Shown here piece after piece: positions 52,031-59,501 of a stretch of 64,000 bases of DNA. The notes beneath the pieces were generated by a model. That model had not been told where the DNA came from, searched no databases, and saw only the letters and a list, made by a program, of their open reading frames with translations. The position numbers and the translations under genes are program-made. This DNA comes from Anaerohalosphaeraceae bacterium (GTDB taxonomy: Bacteria; Planctomycetota; Phycisphaerae; Sedimentisphaerales; Anaerohalosphaeraceae), in contig DAOSUR010000002.1 in assembly GCA_035378985.1 (NCBI GenBank), positions 186,001 to 250,000 of the forward strand, written 5' to 3'. Every line of letters begins with the position of its first letter. The stretch's first letter is position 1.

Positions 52031-53772
52031 ATATCTTGAAAATCGGGCTGTCGGGCCAGCTCGATATACTCTATCTTCTGGGCCAATCGGGAAGCAGTCC
52101 GCCTGCATTCGCGATTCAGCAAAATCATCTGAGCCCCTGCGCCCGCCGCATTTCCGATAAACCGTATTTTGTCGAGCGAAATAGAGGGCAAGAGCCCGAT
52201 TCGTATGGCGCTGGTCTTTTGAATGTAATTCCCAAAAGCACCCGCCAAAAAAAGAGTCTCTATCTCTTCTAATTTGACGCCCATTTTACGGAGCAGAATG
52301 GCGATTCCTGCGGAAGTAGCGGCTTTGGCCAGCTGAACTTCTCGAATATCTTTCTGCGTCAGCAGCACAGCCGGTTGGCGGGTTCCGTTTTTCCAGGCCA
52401 GCACGAAAGCCGGCTGGTTTTCAAAACGGATGAGCCGCTCAAAAAGAGCTGACGACAGTTTTTCTCGAAGATTTTGGAAAGGAGCAAACGCTCCGGAGGG
52501 ATCAAGGATACCCGTTTGAAGCATTACAGCCGCGGCATCAATCAGTCCACTGCCGCAGATGCTTCGGGGAGACCCTGTGCCGATTGTATCCAGAACGATA
52601 TCTCCCTCGGCAAGAAGAACACGCTGAATGGCTCCGTTTTCAGCACGGCTTCCGTACATGATGCGTGCTCCTTCAAGGGCCGGTCCTGCGGCACAACTGG
52701 CCGCCAGAAGCCGATTTTTATTTCCGAGGACAATTTCGCCGTTTGTGCCGATGTCCACAAGCAGGGAAATCGATTCGAGTGTATCCATCCCGGCCGCCAG
52801 GACAGCGGCAACCGTATCCGAGCCGACAAATCCGGCGATGTTTTCTACCGTGTAGAGTCGCCCGGCCGGATGGATTTGCAGCCCGATTTTGGAGGCCGGT
52901 GCGTCGCAGGCGGTCAAAGAGTAGGCCTTGTAGGGTGCCTGCCCGAGTGATTGGACAGGGTATCCCAAAAGCAGGTGGTTCATTGTCGTGTTGCCGACTG
53001 CGGTGATTTCGTAAAGATTCTCGGGCGAAATCTGCTGCTTTCGGCACAAAGTGACGAGCATTTCATTGAGTTTGACAATCAAACTCTGCTGAAGCTGCCG
53101 GAGACCTTCGGGGGCTTGGGCGTGAACGATACGGCTGATGACATTATCGCCGTATTGAATCTGGGGATTGGCGGCGGAAACGGTTTGACAGATTTGTCCG
53201 TTTTTCAGGTCGATTAAGTACAAAACGACTGTCGTTGTGCCAATATCAGCCGCTGCTCCATAAAGACATCCTGTCGTGTCGCCCGGCTCCAGACAGAGAA
53301 GAAGACAGGTCTCTTCTTCAACCGTCAGAACGGCGGTTGTTCCATTTTCAAAACCGTTCCGGCTTTCCGGAAGACAGGCGTCCGGGTGTACGCACACAGG
53401 CAAATCGAGAAAAGAAGAAAGTTGTTCGAGGAGTTGTGCGGTGGAGGCGGGAGACGACGGGAAAAAAAGTTTTTGAAAACGCGGGTCTGCGGTCTTTTCG
53501 CCCTGAATACCCCGCTCAAGAATCTGGCTTACCCCCCCCCTGTTTTCCGTCGGAATACGAACCGTCAAGTCTTCGTAAACATAGTACTGACACGCCAATA
53601 CCTCTTTTTCATACGGCTCCAGGACCACCCGACATTTTCGACAAACACCGGTGCCCTGACACGGCGAATAAATGGAAAGCCCAGCCTGAGCTGCGGCCTC
53701 TAAAAGGGTGATACCCTGATGAACCCTGATGGTTTCTCTGTCAGGCAGAAATGTAATCGTACAGGATTTCAC
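51994..53772 (-). CDS. ASKHA/DUF4445 ferredoxin-type activator of corrinoid proteins (RACo/RamA-like)
   Basis: 592 residues. An N-terminal [2Fe-2S] ferredoxin domain (SPCQGTGVCRKCRVVL, then LACQ) precedes the ATP-dependent ASKHA domain: AAADIGTTTVVLYLIDL, TAVGNTTMNHLLLG, LLVDIGTNGEIVLGN, SICGSGLIDAAAVML and FLAGAFGNYIQ. Such proteins reduce and reactivate corrinoid methyltransferases. No methyltransferase gene is in view, so the partner is elsewhere. Confidence 0.88.
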   Translation of the reverse strand: MKSCTITFLPDRETIRVHQGITLLEAAAQAGLSIYSPCQGTGVCRKCRVVLEPYEKEVLACQYYVYEDLTVRIPTENRGGVSQILERGIQGEKTADPRFQKLFFPSSPASTAQLLEQLSSFLDLPVCVHPDACLPESRNGFENGTTAVLTVEEETCLLLCLEPGDTTGCLYGAAADIGTTTVVLYLIDLKNGQICQTVSAANPQIQYGDNVISRIVHAQAPEGLRQLQQSLIVKLNEMLVTLCRKQQISPENLYEITAVGNTTMNHLLLGYPVQSLGQAPYKAYSLTACDAPASKIGLQIHPAGRLYTVENIAGFVGSDTVAAVLAAGMDTLESISLLVDIGTNGEIVLGNKNRLLAASCAAGPALEGARIMYGSRAENGAIQRVLLAEGDIVLDTIGTGSPRSICGSGLIDAAAVMLQTGILDPSGAFAPFQNLREKLSSALFERLIRFENQPAFVLAWKNGTRQPAVLLTQKDIREVQLAKAATSAGIAILLRKMGVKLEEIETLFLAGAFGNYIQKTSAIRIGLLPSISLDKIRFIGNAAGAGAQMILLNRECRRTASRLAQKIEYIELARQPDFQDIYSDSMRFEERR

Positions 53773-53880
53773 CCGTTGTTCCCCTTTTTAAAAAAAGAAA
53801 GCGAAATGAATCGTTCGATTCGATTCTATTCCGCATCTTTCCGCCCTTGCGAATGCGCAGGCGGTCTCCAATCTGCCGGC

Positions 53881-53961
53881 TCAGCTGATTTTGTGCCGGA
53901 TTTTCCAACGCATATGCCGTTTTTTGCTGCCAATCTTGCGTCTTCGTCTCGGTTTTCCCAT
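53881..53961 (-). CDS. Tiny basic protein, probable ribosomal type (bS22/AURKAIP1-like)
   Basis: 26 residues: MGKPRRRRKIGSKK and then RHMRWKIRHKIS. It starts at ATG 53961 with AGGAG 8 nt upstream and stops at TGA 53881-53883. Fourteen of 26 residues are Lys, Arg or His. The SKKxHxxxxKxRHK pattern resembles the AURKAIP1/COX24 (bS22) group of very small ribosomal proteins; this is tentative. A promoter at 54001-54029 serves it. It is divergent from the CxxC gene. Confidence 0.68.
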   Translation of the reverse strand: MGKPRRRRKIGSKKRHMRWKIRHKIS

Positions 53962-54000
53962 TCGGTTCTCCTGCAAAAAAATCGTTTGCTTGTCGGGGGT

Positions 54001-54029
54001 ATAGTAAGGTGATATGATGAAAAAATCAA
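54001..54029 (-). promoter_or_regulatory. Promoter of the 26-residue basic protein gene
   Basis: On the minus strand: TTGATT (54029-54024), 17-nt spacer, TACTAT (54006-54001); the ATG follows about 40 nt later. A rightward TTGCTT (53986-53991) with TGATAT (54010-54015) overlaps it and could serve the CxxC gene. Confidence 0.6.
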
Positions 54030-54059
54030 GAGGATGTTCTTTTTTTGGAGGTTTCAAAA

Positions 54060-54356
54060 ATGATTCAATGTAAAGATTGTGAATTGTTCGAAATGGACCC
54101 GTCTGGGAGGCGAATATTCCATTGCGACCCTTTTTTAAACATAAAGGAGCCGGAATGTCTCCAGAAAATGCAAATCCTCTGACTGGATATTTTGATATCA
54201 ATGTATCGGGGGATGTCGGCCTGGCAGGAAAAGATGGGGCCTCTACAGGACAAATTGATTCGGTATTTTAAACGGGAGATTGAAGAATTGGATGAATCAG
54301 AGAATTGGAAGATTGACCCCGAAGAAGATGAAGATACGGATGAACCTCTTTTTTAA
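54060..54356 (+). CDS. Conserved CxxC small acidic protein, interrupted by one in-frame TGA
   Basis: From ATG 54060 (GGAGG 8 nt upstream) the frame reads MIQCKDCELFEMDPSG, RRIFHCDPFLNIKEPECL, QKMQIL, then TGA at 54180-54182, then LDILISMYRGMSAWQEKMGP, LQDKLIRYFKREIEELDESE and an acidic end to TAA 54354-54356. I recognise the pattern CxxCE...CDPFxNIKEPECLxKxQL(K/R)LD as a planctomycete conserved protein with four Cys that may bind metal; function unknown. Arg or Lys is expected at the TGA. No frameshift or second stop is present. Total 98 codons. Confidence 0.72.
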
Positions 54357-54484
54357 TCTCTTTGAATTCGAATAATATAGATATACAAGATATAATACAT
54401 CCTCCATAAAAAGAACTTCTTGTAAACAAAGCAATAGAACGGCAAGTTCAGACGTCTAACCTTAAAGAAAAAGATGCCTTAGAA
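54357..54484 (+). promoter_or_regulatory. Upstream region of the ECF sigma gene
   Basis: AT-rich, with TATAAT at 54391-54396. No matching -35 at 16-18 nt is evident (TTGAAT at 54362 is 23 nt away). CAGACGTCTA near 54450 contains an 8-bp palindrome AGACGTCT. The start site is unassigned. Confidence 0.35.
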
Positions 54485-55045
54485 ATGAGTGAGCAGCCGG
54501 AAATTGTAGAACTTCTCGATGAATGCAAACGCGGAAATCCGGACGCATTAGGCCGATTGGTCGAGTTGTACGCAGCGCGTTGTTATGGCTATTTTTACCG
54601 GTTGACCGGAAACCGAGAAGTCAGCGAAGAACTTTTGAGCGAGTTGTATATGCGGCTGCTCGAAAAAATCCGCTCTTTTGAAGGCGGTTCTTTTGAAAAG
54701 TGGCTCTTTACCATCGCTTCGAATTTATTTCGCGACCGTTTGAGAAAACAATATCGCCAGAAGCGCCTTCTTGAGGAAAAGACTCGAATTGCCGAAATAG
54801 AATCGGAGCCGGAGCGGGAGATTGACAGTACTTTATCGGACCGCCTGCAGCAGGGATTGACCCGGTTGGATGCGGAGACGGCCGAATTGATCGTGTTGCG
54901 GTTTTACGGCGATTTCAGTTTTAAGGAACTGTCTGAAATGCGTTCGGAGCCCATCGGCACAACCCTTTCGAAGGTCCACAGAGGGCTGAAAAAATTGAAA
55001 GAATGGATGGAACAACCTGATGAAAGAAAGCAGAGAACAACTTGA
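54485..55045 (+). CDS. ECF-type RNA polymerase sigma factor
   Basis: 186 residues. Sigma region 2 (ALGRLVELYAARCYGYFYRL, EELLSELYMRLLEKIRSFEG, KWLFTIASNLFRDRLRK) and region 4 (LTRLDAETAELIVLRFYGDF, FKELSEMRSEPIGTTLSKVH). There is no region 3, as usual for ECF sigma factors. It overlaps the next gene by 26 bp, which encodes its likely anti-sigma factor. Confidence 0.91.
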   Translation: MSEQPEIVELLDECKRGNPDALGRLVELYAARCYGYFYRLTGNREVSEELLSELYMRLLEKIRSFEGGSFEKWLFTIASNLFRDRLRKQYRQKRLLEEKTRIAEIESEPEREIDSTLSDRLQQGLTRLDAETAELIVLRFYGDFSFKELSEMRSEPIGTTLSKVHRGLKKLKEWMEQPDERKQRTT

Positions 55046-55502
55046 AAACCTTCTTCGCTGTTTTTATGACGAAGACCAGGCGGTACAGGCGGCCTCGGAC
55101 ATGGAGGCGGCAGAATCGCTTTTGGCTGCCGATTCCCCCCTGCCTCGGCCTGAAGTATTGGTCCATATTAAGCAGTCGCTTCGGCAGCGAGCAATTGCTC
55201 TGTCCAGAAAGAGACAGCTTTATCGGCACATTCTGACAGCGGCAGCCGCCTGCCTTGCAGCGGCAATAGGCCTTTGGAATATTCCTCTGCGGCCTGAAAG
55301 CCCTGTTGTTCTGCAGAATAAAATAGTTCAGGATTTTTTTGCGGATGATGCCGTCCAGGCAATCTCCTCATCACTGGATGATATTTCCGAACAGATTTAT
55401 ACCGGCTCCTCTGCAGAAAAAGAGGATTCATGGGCAAATGAGGTGGGAAATGAAATTGAAGAAATGGTGCTGATAGCCCAAGCAGATTTCTGGAAAGGAT
55501 AG
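55020..55502 (+). CDS. Putative membrane anti-sigma factor
   Basis: 160 residues from ATG 55020, inside the sigma gene. The N-terminal cytosolic part (ESREQLENLLRCFYDEDQAV, AAESLLAADSPLPRPEVL) has the helical layout of anti-sigma domains, without the HxxxCxxC zinc motif. One membrane helix (HILTAAAACLAAAIGLW) at ~75-92 and an acidic periplasmic tail follow. The assignment rests on gene order and topology. Confidence 0.72.
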   Translation: MKESREQLENLLRCFYDEDQAVQAASDMEAAESLLAADSPLPRPEVLVHIKQSLRQRAIALSRKRQLYRHILTAAAACLAAAIGLWNIPLRPESPVVLQNKIVQDFFADDAVQAISSSLDDISEQIYTGSSAEKEDSWANEVGNEIEEMVLIAQADFWKG

Positions 55503-55507
55503 TTTGA

Positions 55508-56416
55508 ATGATGGCTCTGTCCTGGAAGTTCAATCGGGTATGGATTGTCGCCTTGACGATATGGCTTTTGATGAGCGGTTTGCCGGTTTTTGGCGGCCAG
55601 GAGACCGGCTCAGATATATGGACTGAAGATACCCCGCCTCCGGCAGAGGATCCCTGGTCCGGGCGGCGTTTGGAAGGGTTCCTGGCTCGTTTGGAGCAGC
55701 AGGATCCAAATCGTGCAGCGGAACTCCGCTCGCTTCGCCAGAAGGATCCTGAAAAGTTTCAGGAAGCCGTGCGGGCGGAAATGGAACGCCTCTTCCGTCC
55801 CGGAGAGCGTCCTCGTCCCCAGGAACCTGCCGGAGGACCGCAGGGGCCGATGGGGCCTGGGCGAGGTCCTGAAGGCGCAGGCCCCGGCGGCCCGGGAGGC
55901 GGTCCCGGCTCCCGATGGCTGGAACATCTTCAGCGGCGGCACGAAGAATTTATCCAGTGGCTCCAAAAGAATAATCCTGAATTGGCGGCTGAACTGGAGC
56001 AGATTCGGGAAAAAGACCCGGGTCTCTATTTCACCCGTGTAATGGATGCCCGCCGGCGGTATGACCCGATTATTGATACGGAAAAAAGAAATCCGGAACT
56101 GGCGAAAGTCCTCTTGGAAGACCTGGCGATGCAGAAACAGCGGGATGAGCTGCTTAAGAAACTGCGGGGAACCGAAGGAGCAGAACGGCAAAAATTGCTT
56201 CAAGAGCTCAAATCGCTTGTTTCTCAGCGGTTTGACCTGATTATTCGCAAGAAAACTCTTCAATATCAGGAACTCGAAGAGCGGCTCAAACGTCTTCGGG
56301 AGGAGATTGAAAAACGCCGCTCGGAAATTAACAAACTCAAAGACAGCAAAGAACAGGCCGTTGAAGAACATCTGAAAGAATTGACAGCCCAGGCGGAAAA
56401 GATTCAGTGGGACTAA
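55508..56416 (+). CDS. Secreted coiled-coil protein of the sigma/anti-sigma operon
   Basis: 302 residues with a signal peptide (VWIVALTIWLLMSGLPVFGG). Two copies of a ~30-residue helical repeat share the pattern FxxxLxxxxPxxAAELxxxRxKDPxxF (residues ~50-80 and ~155-185), separated by a Gly/Pro-rich linker (PQGPMGPGRGPEGAGPGG). The C-terminal ~100 residues form a strong coiled coil (ELEERLKRLREEIEKRRSEI). It could be a periplasmic stress sensor for the sigma/anti-sigma pair, comparable in role to CpxP-type proteins (inference). It starts 5 bp after the anti-sigma gene. Confidence 0.72.
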   Translation: MMALSWKFNRVWIVALTIWLLMSGLPVFGGQETGSDIWTEDTPPPAEDPWSGRRLEGFLARLEQQDPNRAAELRSLRQKDPEKFQEAVRAEMERLFRPGERPRPQEPAGGPQGPMGPGRGPEGAGPGGPGGGPGSRWLEHLQRRHEEFIQWLQKNNPELAAELEQIREKDPGLYFTRVMDARRRYDPIIDTEKRNPELAKVLLEDLAMQKQRDELLKKLRGTEGAERQKLLQELKSLVSQRFDLIIRKKTLQYQELEERLKRLREEIEKRRSEINKLKDSKEQAVEEHLKELTAQAEKIQWD

Positions 56417-56426
56417 GAGGCAGACT

Positions 56427-57263
56427 CTAAAAACGACGGGCTGATTGCTCCCGTCGAGTGGCTTCCTGAAGAGTTCGTTTTTCTTTAGCTGTCAGGGAAT
56501 GTATTCCTTCGCGATTGACTTTCTCAAGAATACGGTCCACTTCGGCTTCAAACTGCCGTTCTTCCTCGAGCCGGCGCTGCCATTTTTGCTTTTTTCGAGA
56601 CAGGCGAAACTTTGTAAACCATGGTTTGTAAATGACATACAAAGCACCGGCAGCCAATCCTGTCAAATGGGCAGCTTCTCCGCCGGCATTTTGACCTGTG
56701 GCAAATCGAAGCAGACTCAAAATAATCATAATTCCCACAAGAAACACAATGCGGACGGGAATTAGACCATAAATAAAGACGAGCATATTCGGATAAAGAA
56801 TCGCCACAGCCATCAGAACGGCGTTCAGGGCCCCGGAGGCCCCTGCCATCGGTCCGGCCGGCAGAAGATCAAGAAGAACCAGCAGGATATAGACCAGTCC
56901 GCCGGCGGCCCCGCTGACAAGATAGAACCGCAGAAAGGTGCGGCTGCCCCACTGGTGTTCCAGAATCGGTCCAAAGAAATACAGCACAATCATATTGAAA
57001 AGAAAATGCATAGTATCCCAGTGGAGGAACTGGTAGGTAATCAGCCGCCAGACCTGCAGGGAACGCAGAAGCGTTTCAGGCCAAACGGCTCCCCAGGTAA
57101 AAAAGAAGTCTCCCAGCGTCGGCGAAATACAGAGGACAAACACAACAAAATTCAGCACCAGCAGCCATTTGACGACACTCCATCCACGAAAGGCCTCCCC
57201 CAAACGGAGGGTTCCCCCTTCACCCCACGAATCCCGCACATATTCTCGATCGTATAATCCCAT
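56427..57263 (-). CDS. Rhomboid-family intramembrane serine protease
   Basis: 278 residues from ATG 57263; a longer open frame upstream is not supported. Six membrane segments carry the rhomboid landmarks: YQFLHWDTMHFLFNMIVLYF, the nucleophile Ser in AGASGALNAVLMA (GASG) and the catalytic His in GEAAHLTGLAAGALY. The C-terminal charged tail is cytosolic. It cleaves single-pass membrane proteins. Confidence 0.9.
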   Translation of the reverse strand: MGLYDREYVRDSWGEGGTLRLGEAFRGWSVVKWLLVLNFVVFVLCISPTLGDFFFTWGAVWPETLLRSLQVWRLITYQFLHWDTMHFLFNMIVLYFFGPILEHQWGSRTFLRFYLVSGAAGGLVYILLVLLDLLPAGPMAGASGALNAVLMAVAILYPNMLVFIYGLIPVRIVFLVGIMIILSLLRFATGQNAGGEAAHLTGLAAGALYVIYKPWFTKFRLSRKKQKWQRRLEEERQFEAEVDRILEKVNREGIHSLTAKEKRTLQEATRREQSARRF

Positions 57264-57530
57264 TCGCTGACACTCGCATAAAAAATGTTTCTTTTTAAAT
57301 TTTTCCCGGATGCCTATTGGATGCCCGGATTCCCGCTTTGGCGGGAATGACAGCGCTCCAAGGGGCCGGAGAGCTGACTGTGAAGGCTTGACCGCACCCA
57401 ACAACAGGAATCCGAAAGTCCGGACTTCCGCCTGCCGGCGGTTTTGTCAGAACCCTTTCAATATCCCTGAAAAAAGCAAAGGTTTCAACCGGAAAATCAG
57501 CGGATTATCAGACGCGGGACAGATTTGAAA
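57264..57530. other. Spacer between the rhomboid gene and tRNA-Tyr
   Basis: No gene. It includes the small dispersed-type repeat at 57329-57348 and the palindrome AGTCCGGACT near 57417. Nothing else is supported. Confidence 0.4.
57329..57348. repeat. REP-like small palindromic repeat
   Basis: Perfect inverted repeat ATTCCCGC-TTTG-GCGGGAAT followed by GACA. This CCCGC..GCGGGAATGACA form is a widespread dispersed motif in bacterial genomes. Only one copy is seen in this window. Confidence 0.55.
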
Positions 57531-57613
57531 TGGGCCGGGGTGGATTCGAACCACCGTAGGCGCTAGCCAATGGATTTACAGTCCATCCCCTTTAGCCGCT
57601 CGGGCACCGACCC
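57531..57613 (-). tRNA. tRNA-Tyr (GTA)
   Basis: 83-nt class II tRNA on the minus strand. The acceptor arms GGGTCGG (57613-57607) and CCGGCCC (57538-57532) pair with one U-G. The anticodon stem-loop is ATGGA-CTGTAAA-TCCAT, giving anticodon GTA. There is a long variable arm and a TGGTTCGAATCCA T-arm. CCA is not encoded; A73 is the discriminator. Confidence 0.95.
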
Positions 57614-57626
57614 ATTCGGTCCTATC

Positions 57627-57654
57627 AGTTTAAGGATTTTTTCCCTTTTTTCAA
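57627..57654 (-). promoter_or_regulatory. Promoter of tRNA-Tyr
   Basis: On the minus strand: TTGAAA (57654-57649), 16-nt spacer, TAAACT (57632-57627), about 13 nt before the mature 5' end. Confidence 0.6.
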
Positions 57655-57702
57655 CAGGAATTTTTTTAAACTTTCTGGAAAACTTCGGTCAGATCTTCTA
57701 AT

Positions 57703-57730
57703 AAAAAAGCCCGGCGGCGAACCGGGCTTT
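57703..57730 (-). terminator. Intrinsic terminator of trpR-trpB2
   Basis: Stem AAAGCCCGG/CCGGGCTTT (57706-57714 and 57722-57730) with a T run on the minus strand, just after the trpB2 stop (57751). Confidence 0.88.
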
Positions 57731-57750
57731 CTTTGTCCTGTTATCAGTTT

Positions 57751-59139
57751 TTACCACTTGCCGGATTTCCGCATCTCGGCTTTCGGATAATCCTTCAGGC
57801 ACGCCTCCGTCTTGGCGAGTTCTTCATCGGGCAGTGCATACGGTTTGAGTTTTCCGGACATAAAAGCATCGTATCCGGTCAAGTCCATCAAGCCGTGCCC
57901 ACTGTAGTTGAAGAGGATGACTTTTTCTTTGCCCTCTTCTTTGGCCTTTTTGGCCTCCTGGATGGCACATGCAACAGCGTGCGAGGTCTCCGGGGCACAG
58001 ATAAAGCCTTCGGTTCTGGCCCAGGTCATTGCCGCTTCGTAGCATTCGACCTGGTCGATGGCCCGGGGTTTGTGAAGCCCTTCAACGATGCACTGGCAGA
58101 CCAGCGGGGCCATCCCATGATAGCGGAGTCCGCCGGCGTGGATGGGAGGCGGTACGAAAGCATGCCCTAATGTAAACATGGCCAGCAGCGGGGTCGTGCC
58201 GGCGGTATCCCCAAAGTCATAGGCAAACGGTCCGCGGGTCATAGTCGGACAGGCGGTCGGCTCGACGGGGATAATCTCCATTTCGGCTCCGTGGATCTTT
58301 TCGAGTGTAAATGGAAAGGCCAGCCCGGCAAAATTGCTTCCGCCGCCCGCACAGCCGATCACGACATCCGGCAGTCTTTCGCCTATGCTTTTCAGCTGGG
58401 CCTTGGCTTCCAGCCCAATGATGGTCTGATGGAGCATCACGTGGTTGAGGACACTGCCCAGGGAGTATCTCGTCTTTCCGGTCGGGTCCGTAACGGCCTG
58501 TTCGATAGCTTCAGAGATGGCGATTCCCAGACTGCCCGGCGTATCAGGGGTTTTTGCCAAAATATCGCGTCCGGCCTTTGTCTCCGTGCTGGGGCTGGCA
58601 ACGCAGTTGGCCCCCCAGACCTGCATCATCAATTTTCGGAAGGGTTTTTGGTCGAAACTGATGCGAACCATAAAGACTTTGCACTCGAGACCGACCAATT
58701 TGCAGGCAAAGGCGAGGGCCGAGCCCCATTGTCCAGCCCCGGTTTCCGTTGTCAGACGCTTGATGCCGAACTGTTTATTATACCAGGCCTGCGGAACGGC
58801 TGTGTTGGGTTTGTGGCTGCCGGGCGGACTGACGCTTTCATCTTTATAATAAATTTTGGCCGGGGTGCCCAGATACCGCTCGAGACGTTCCGCCCGCCGA
58901 AGCGGAGTCGGCCGCCATTGATAGAGAATATCCAGAATCTCCTCCGGAATATCAATCCATCGCTGGGTGCTGACCTCCTGTTCGATGAGATTCATTGGGA
59001 AAACCGGAGCCAGCATCTCCGGAGTAACGGGTTTGCCGTCCGGAGTCAAGGGCGGCAGCGGCGGAGTCGGCAAATCAGCCGCAATGTTGTACCACTTTCG
59101 AGGAATGTCTTTTTCCTGAAGCAAAATCTTTCGAGTCAT
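57751..59139 (-). CDS. Tryptophan synthase beta-like protein TrpB2
   Basis: 462 residues, clearly longer than TrpB1 (~400) and with the TrpB2-type N-terminus (KWYNIAADLPTPPLPPLTPD). The PLP lysine is in SPPGSHKPNTAVPQAWY, then TTETGAGQWGSALAFACKL, the phosphate loop GCAGGGSNFAGLAFPF and the C-terminal ILFNYSGHGLMDLTGYDAF. TrpB2 makes Trp from indole and serine without depending on TrpA, or may salvage indole. It lies 12 bp after a trpR-like gene, so it is probably controlled by it. Confidence 0.92.
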   Translation of the reverse strand: MTRKILLQEKDIPRKWYNIAADLPTPPLPPLTPDGKPVTPEMLAPVFPMNLIEQEVSTQRWIDIPEEILDILYQWRPTPLRRAERLERYLGTPAKIYYKDESVSPPGSHKPNTAVPQAWYNKQFGIKRLTTETGAGQWGSALAFACKLVGLECKVFMVRISFDQKPFRKLMMQVWGANCVASPSTETKAGRDILAKTPDTPGSLGIAISEAIEQAVTDPTGKTRYSLGSVLNHVMLHQTIIGLEAKAQLKSIGERLPDVVIGCAGGGSNFAGLAFPFTLEKIHGAEMEIIPVEPTACPTMTRGPFAYDFGDTAGTTPLLAMFTLGHAFVPPPIHAGGLRYHGMAPLVCQCIVEGLHKPRAIDQVECYEAAMTWARTEGFICAPETSHAVACAIQEAKKAKEEGKEKVILFNYSGHGLMDLTGYDAFMSGKLKPYALPDEELAKTEACLKDYPKAEMRKSGKW

Positions 59140-59151
59140 TGGCTGCTCCTC

Positions 59152-59436
59152 TTACTTCAAGTATCGATTGGTTACAGAATCGGGATTTTTAAGAATTTTT
59201 GAACCGCGGGTAATCTTGCACAAACTGATTTTTAAGATTGCGGCAATCTGTCTTTGTGGAATCCCTTCTGAGAGCATACGCATCAGTTCCCATCGCAAAG
59301 ACAAGTCATGAAGTTCCGCCGGGGTAAGGATTTCAGTCAGAAACTTCTTCATCTCCTCAGGAGTGCGGATTCGGCATAAGGTCTCTACAAGTCCCTCCAC
59401 CCCCGATTTTTCCGCTTGTTTTATTCTGTTTGGCAT
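59152..59436 (-). CDS. TrpR-family transcriptional repressor
   Basis: 94 residues. Matches TrpR/YerC: FLTEILTPAELHDLSLRWEL, MRMLSEGIPQRQIAAILKIS and LCKITRGSKILKN, where the last two parts are the helix-turn-helix with the TrpR-like ITRGSxxL recognition end. Placement directly before trpB2 supports true tryptophan regulation rather than the YerC type. First gene of a two-gene operon. Confidence 0.87.
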   Translation of the reverse strand: MPNRIKQAEKSGVEGLVETLCRIRTPEEMKKFLTEILTPAELHDLSLRWELMRMLSEGIPQRQIAAILKISLCKITRGSKILKNPDSVTNRYLK

Positions 59437-59442
59437 ACATTC

Positions 59443-59471
59443 TTTATAGTTTCTGTAAAAAGAAATGTAAA
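59443..59471 (-). promoter_or_regulatory. trpR-trpB2 promoter with inverted repeat in the spacer
   Basis: On the minus strand: TTTACA (59471-59466), 17-nt spacer, TATAAA (59448-59443). The spacer is filled by the inverted repeat TTTCT-N6-AGAAA (59450-59465), a good place for TrpR binding. The sequence does not match the enteric CTAG-core operator, so this is inference. Confidence 0.65.
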
Positions 59472-59501
59472 GAAGAAACCTTTAAATGTCGGAAAATCTC
59501 T

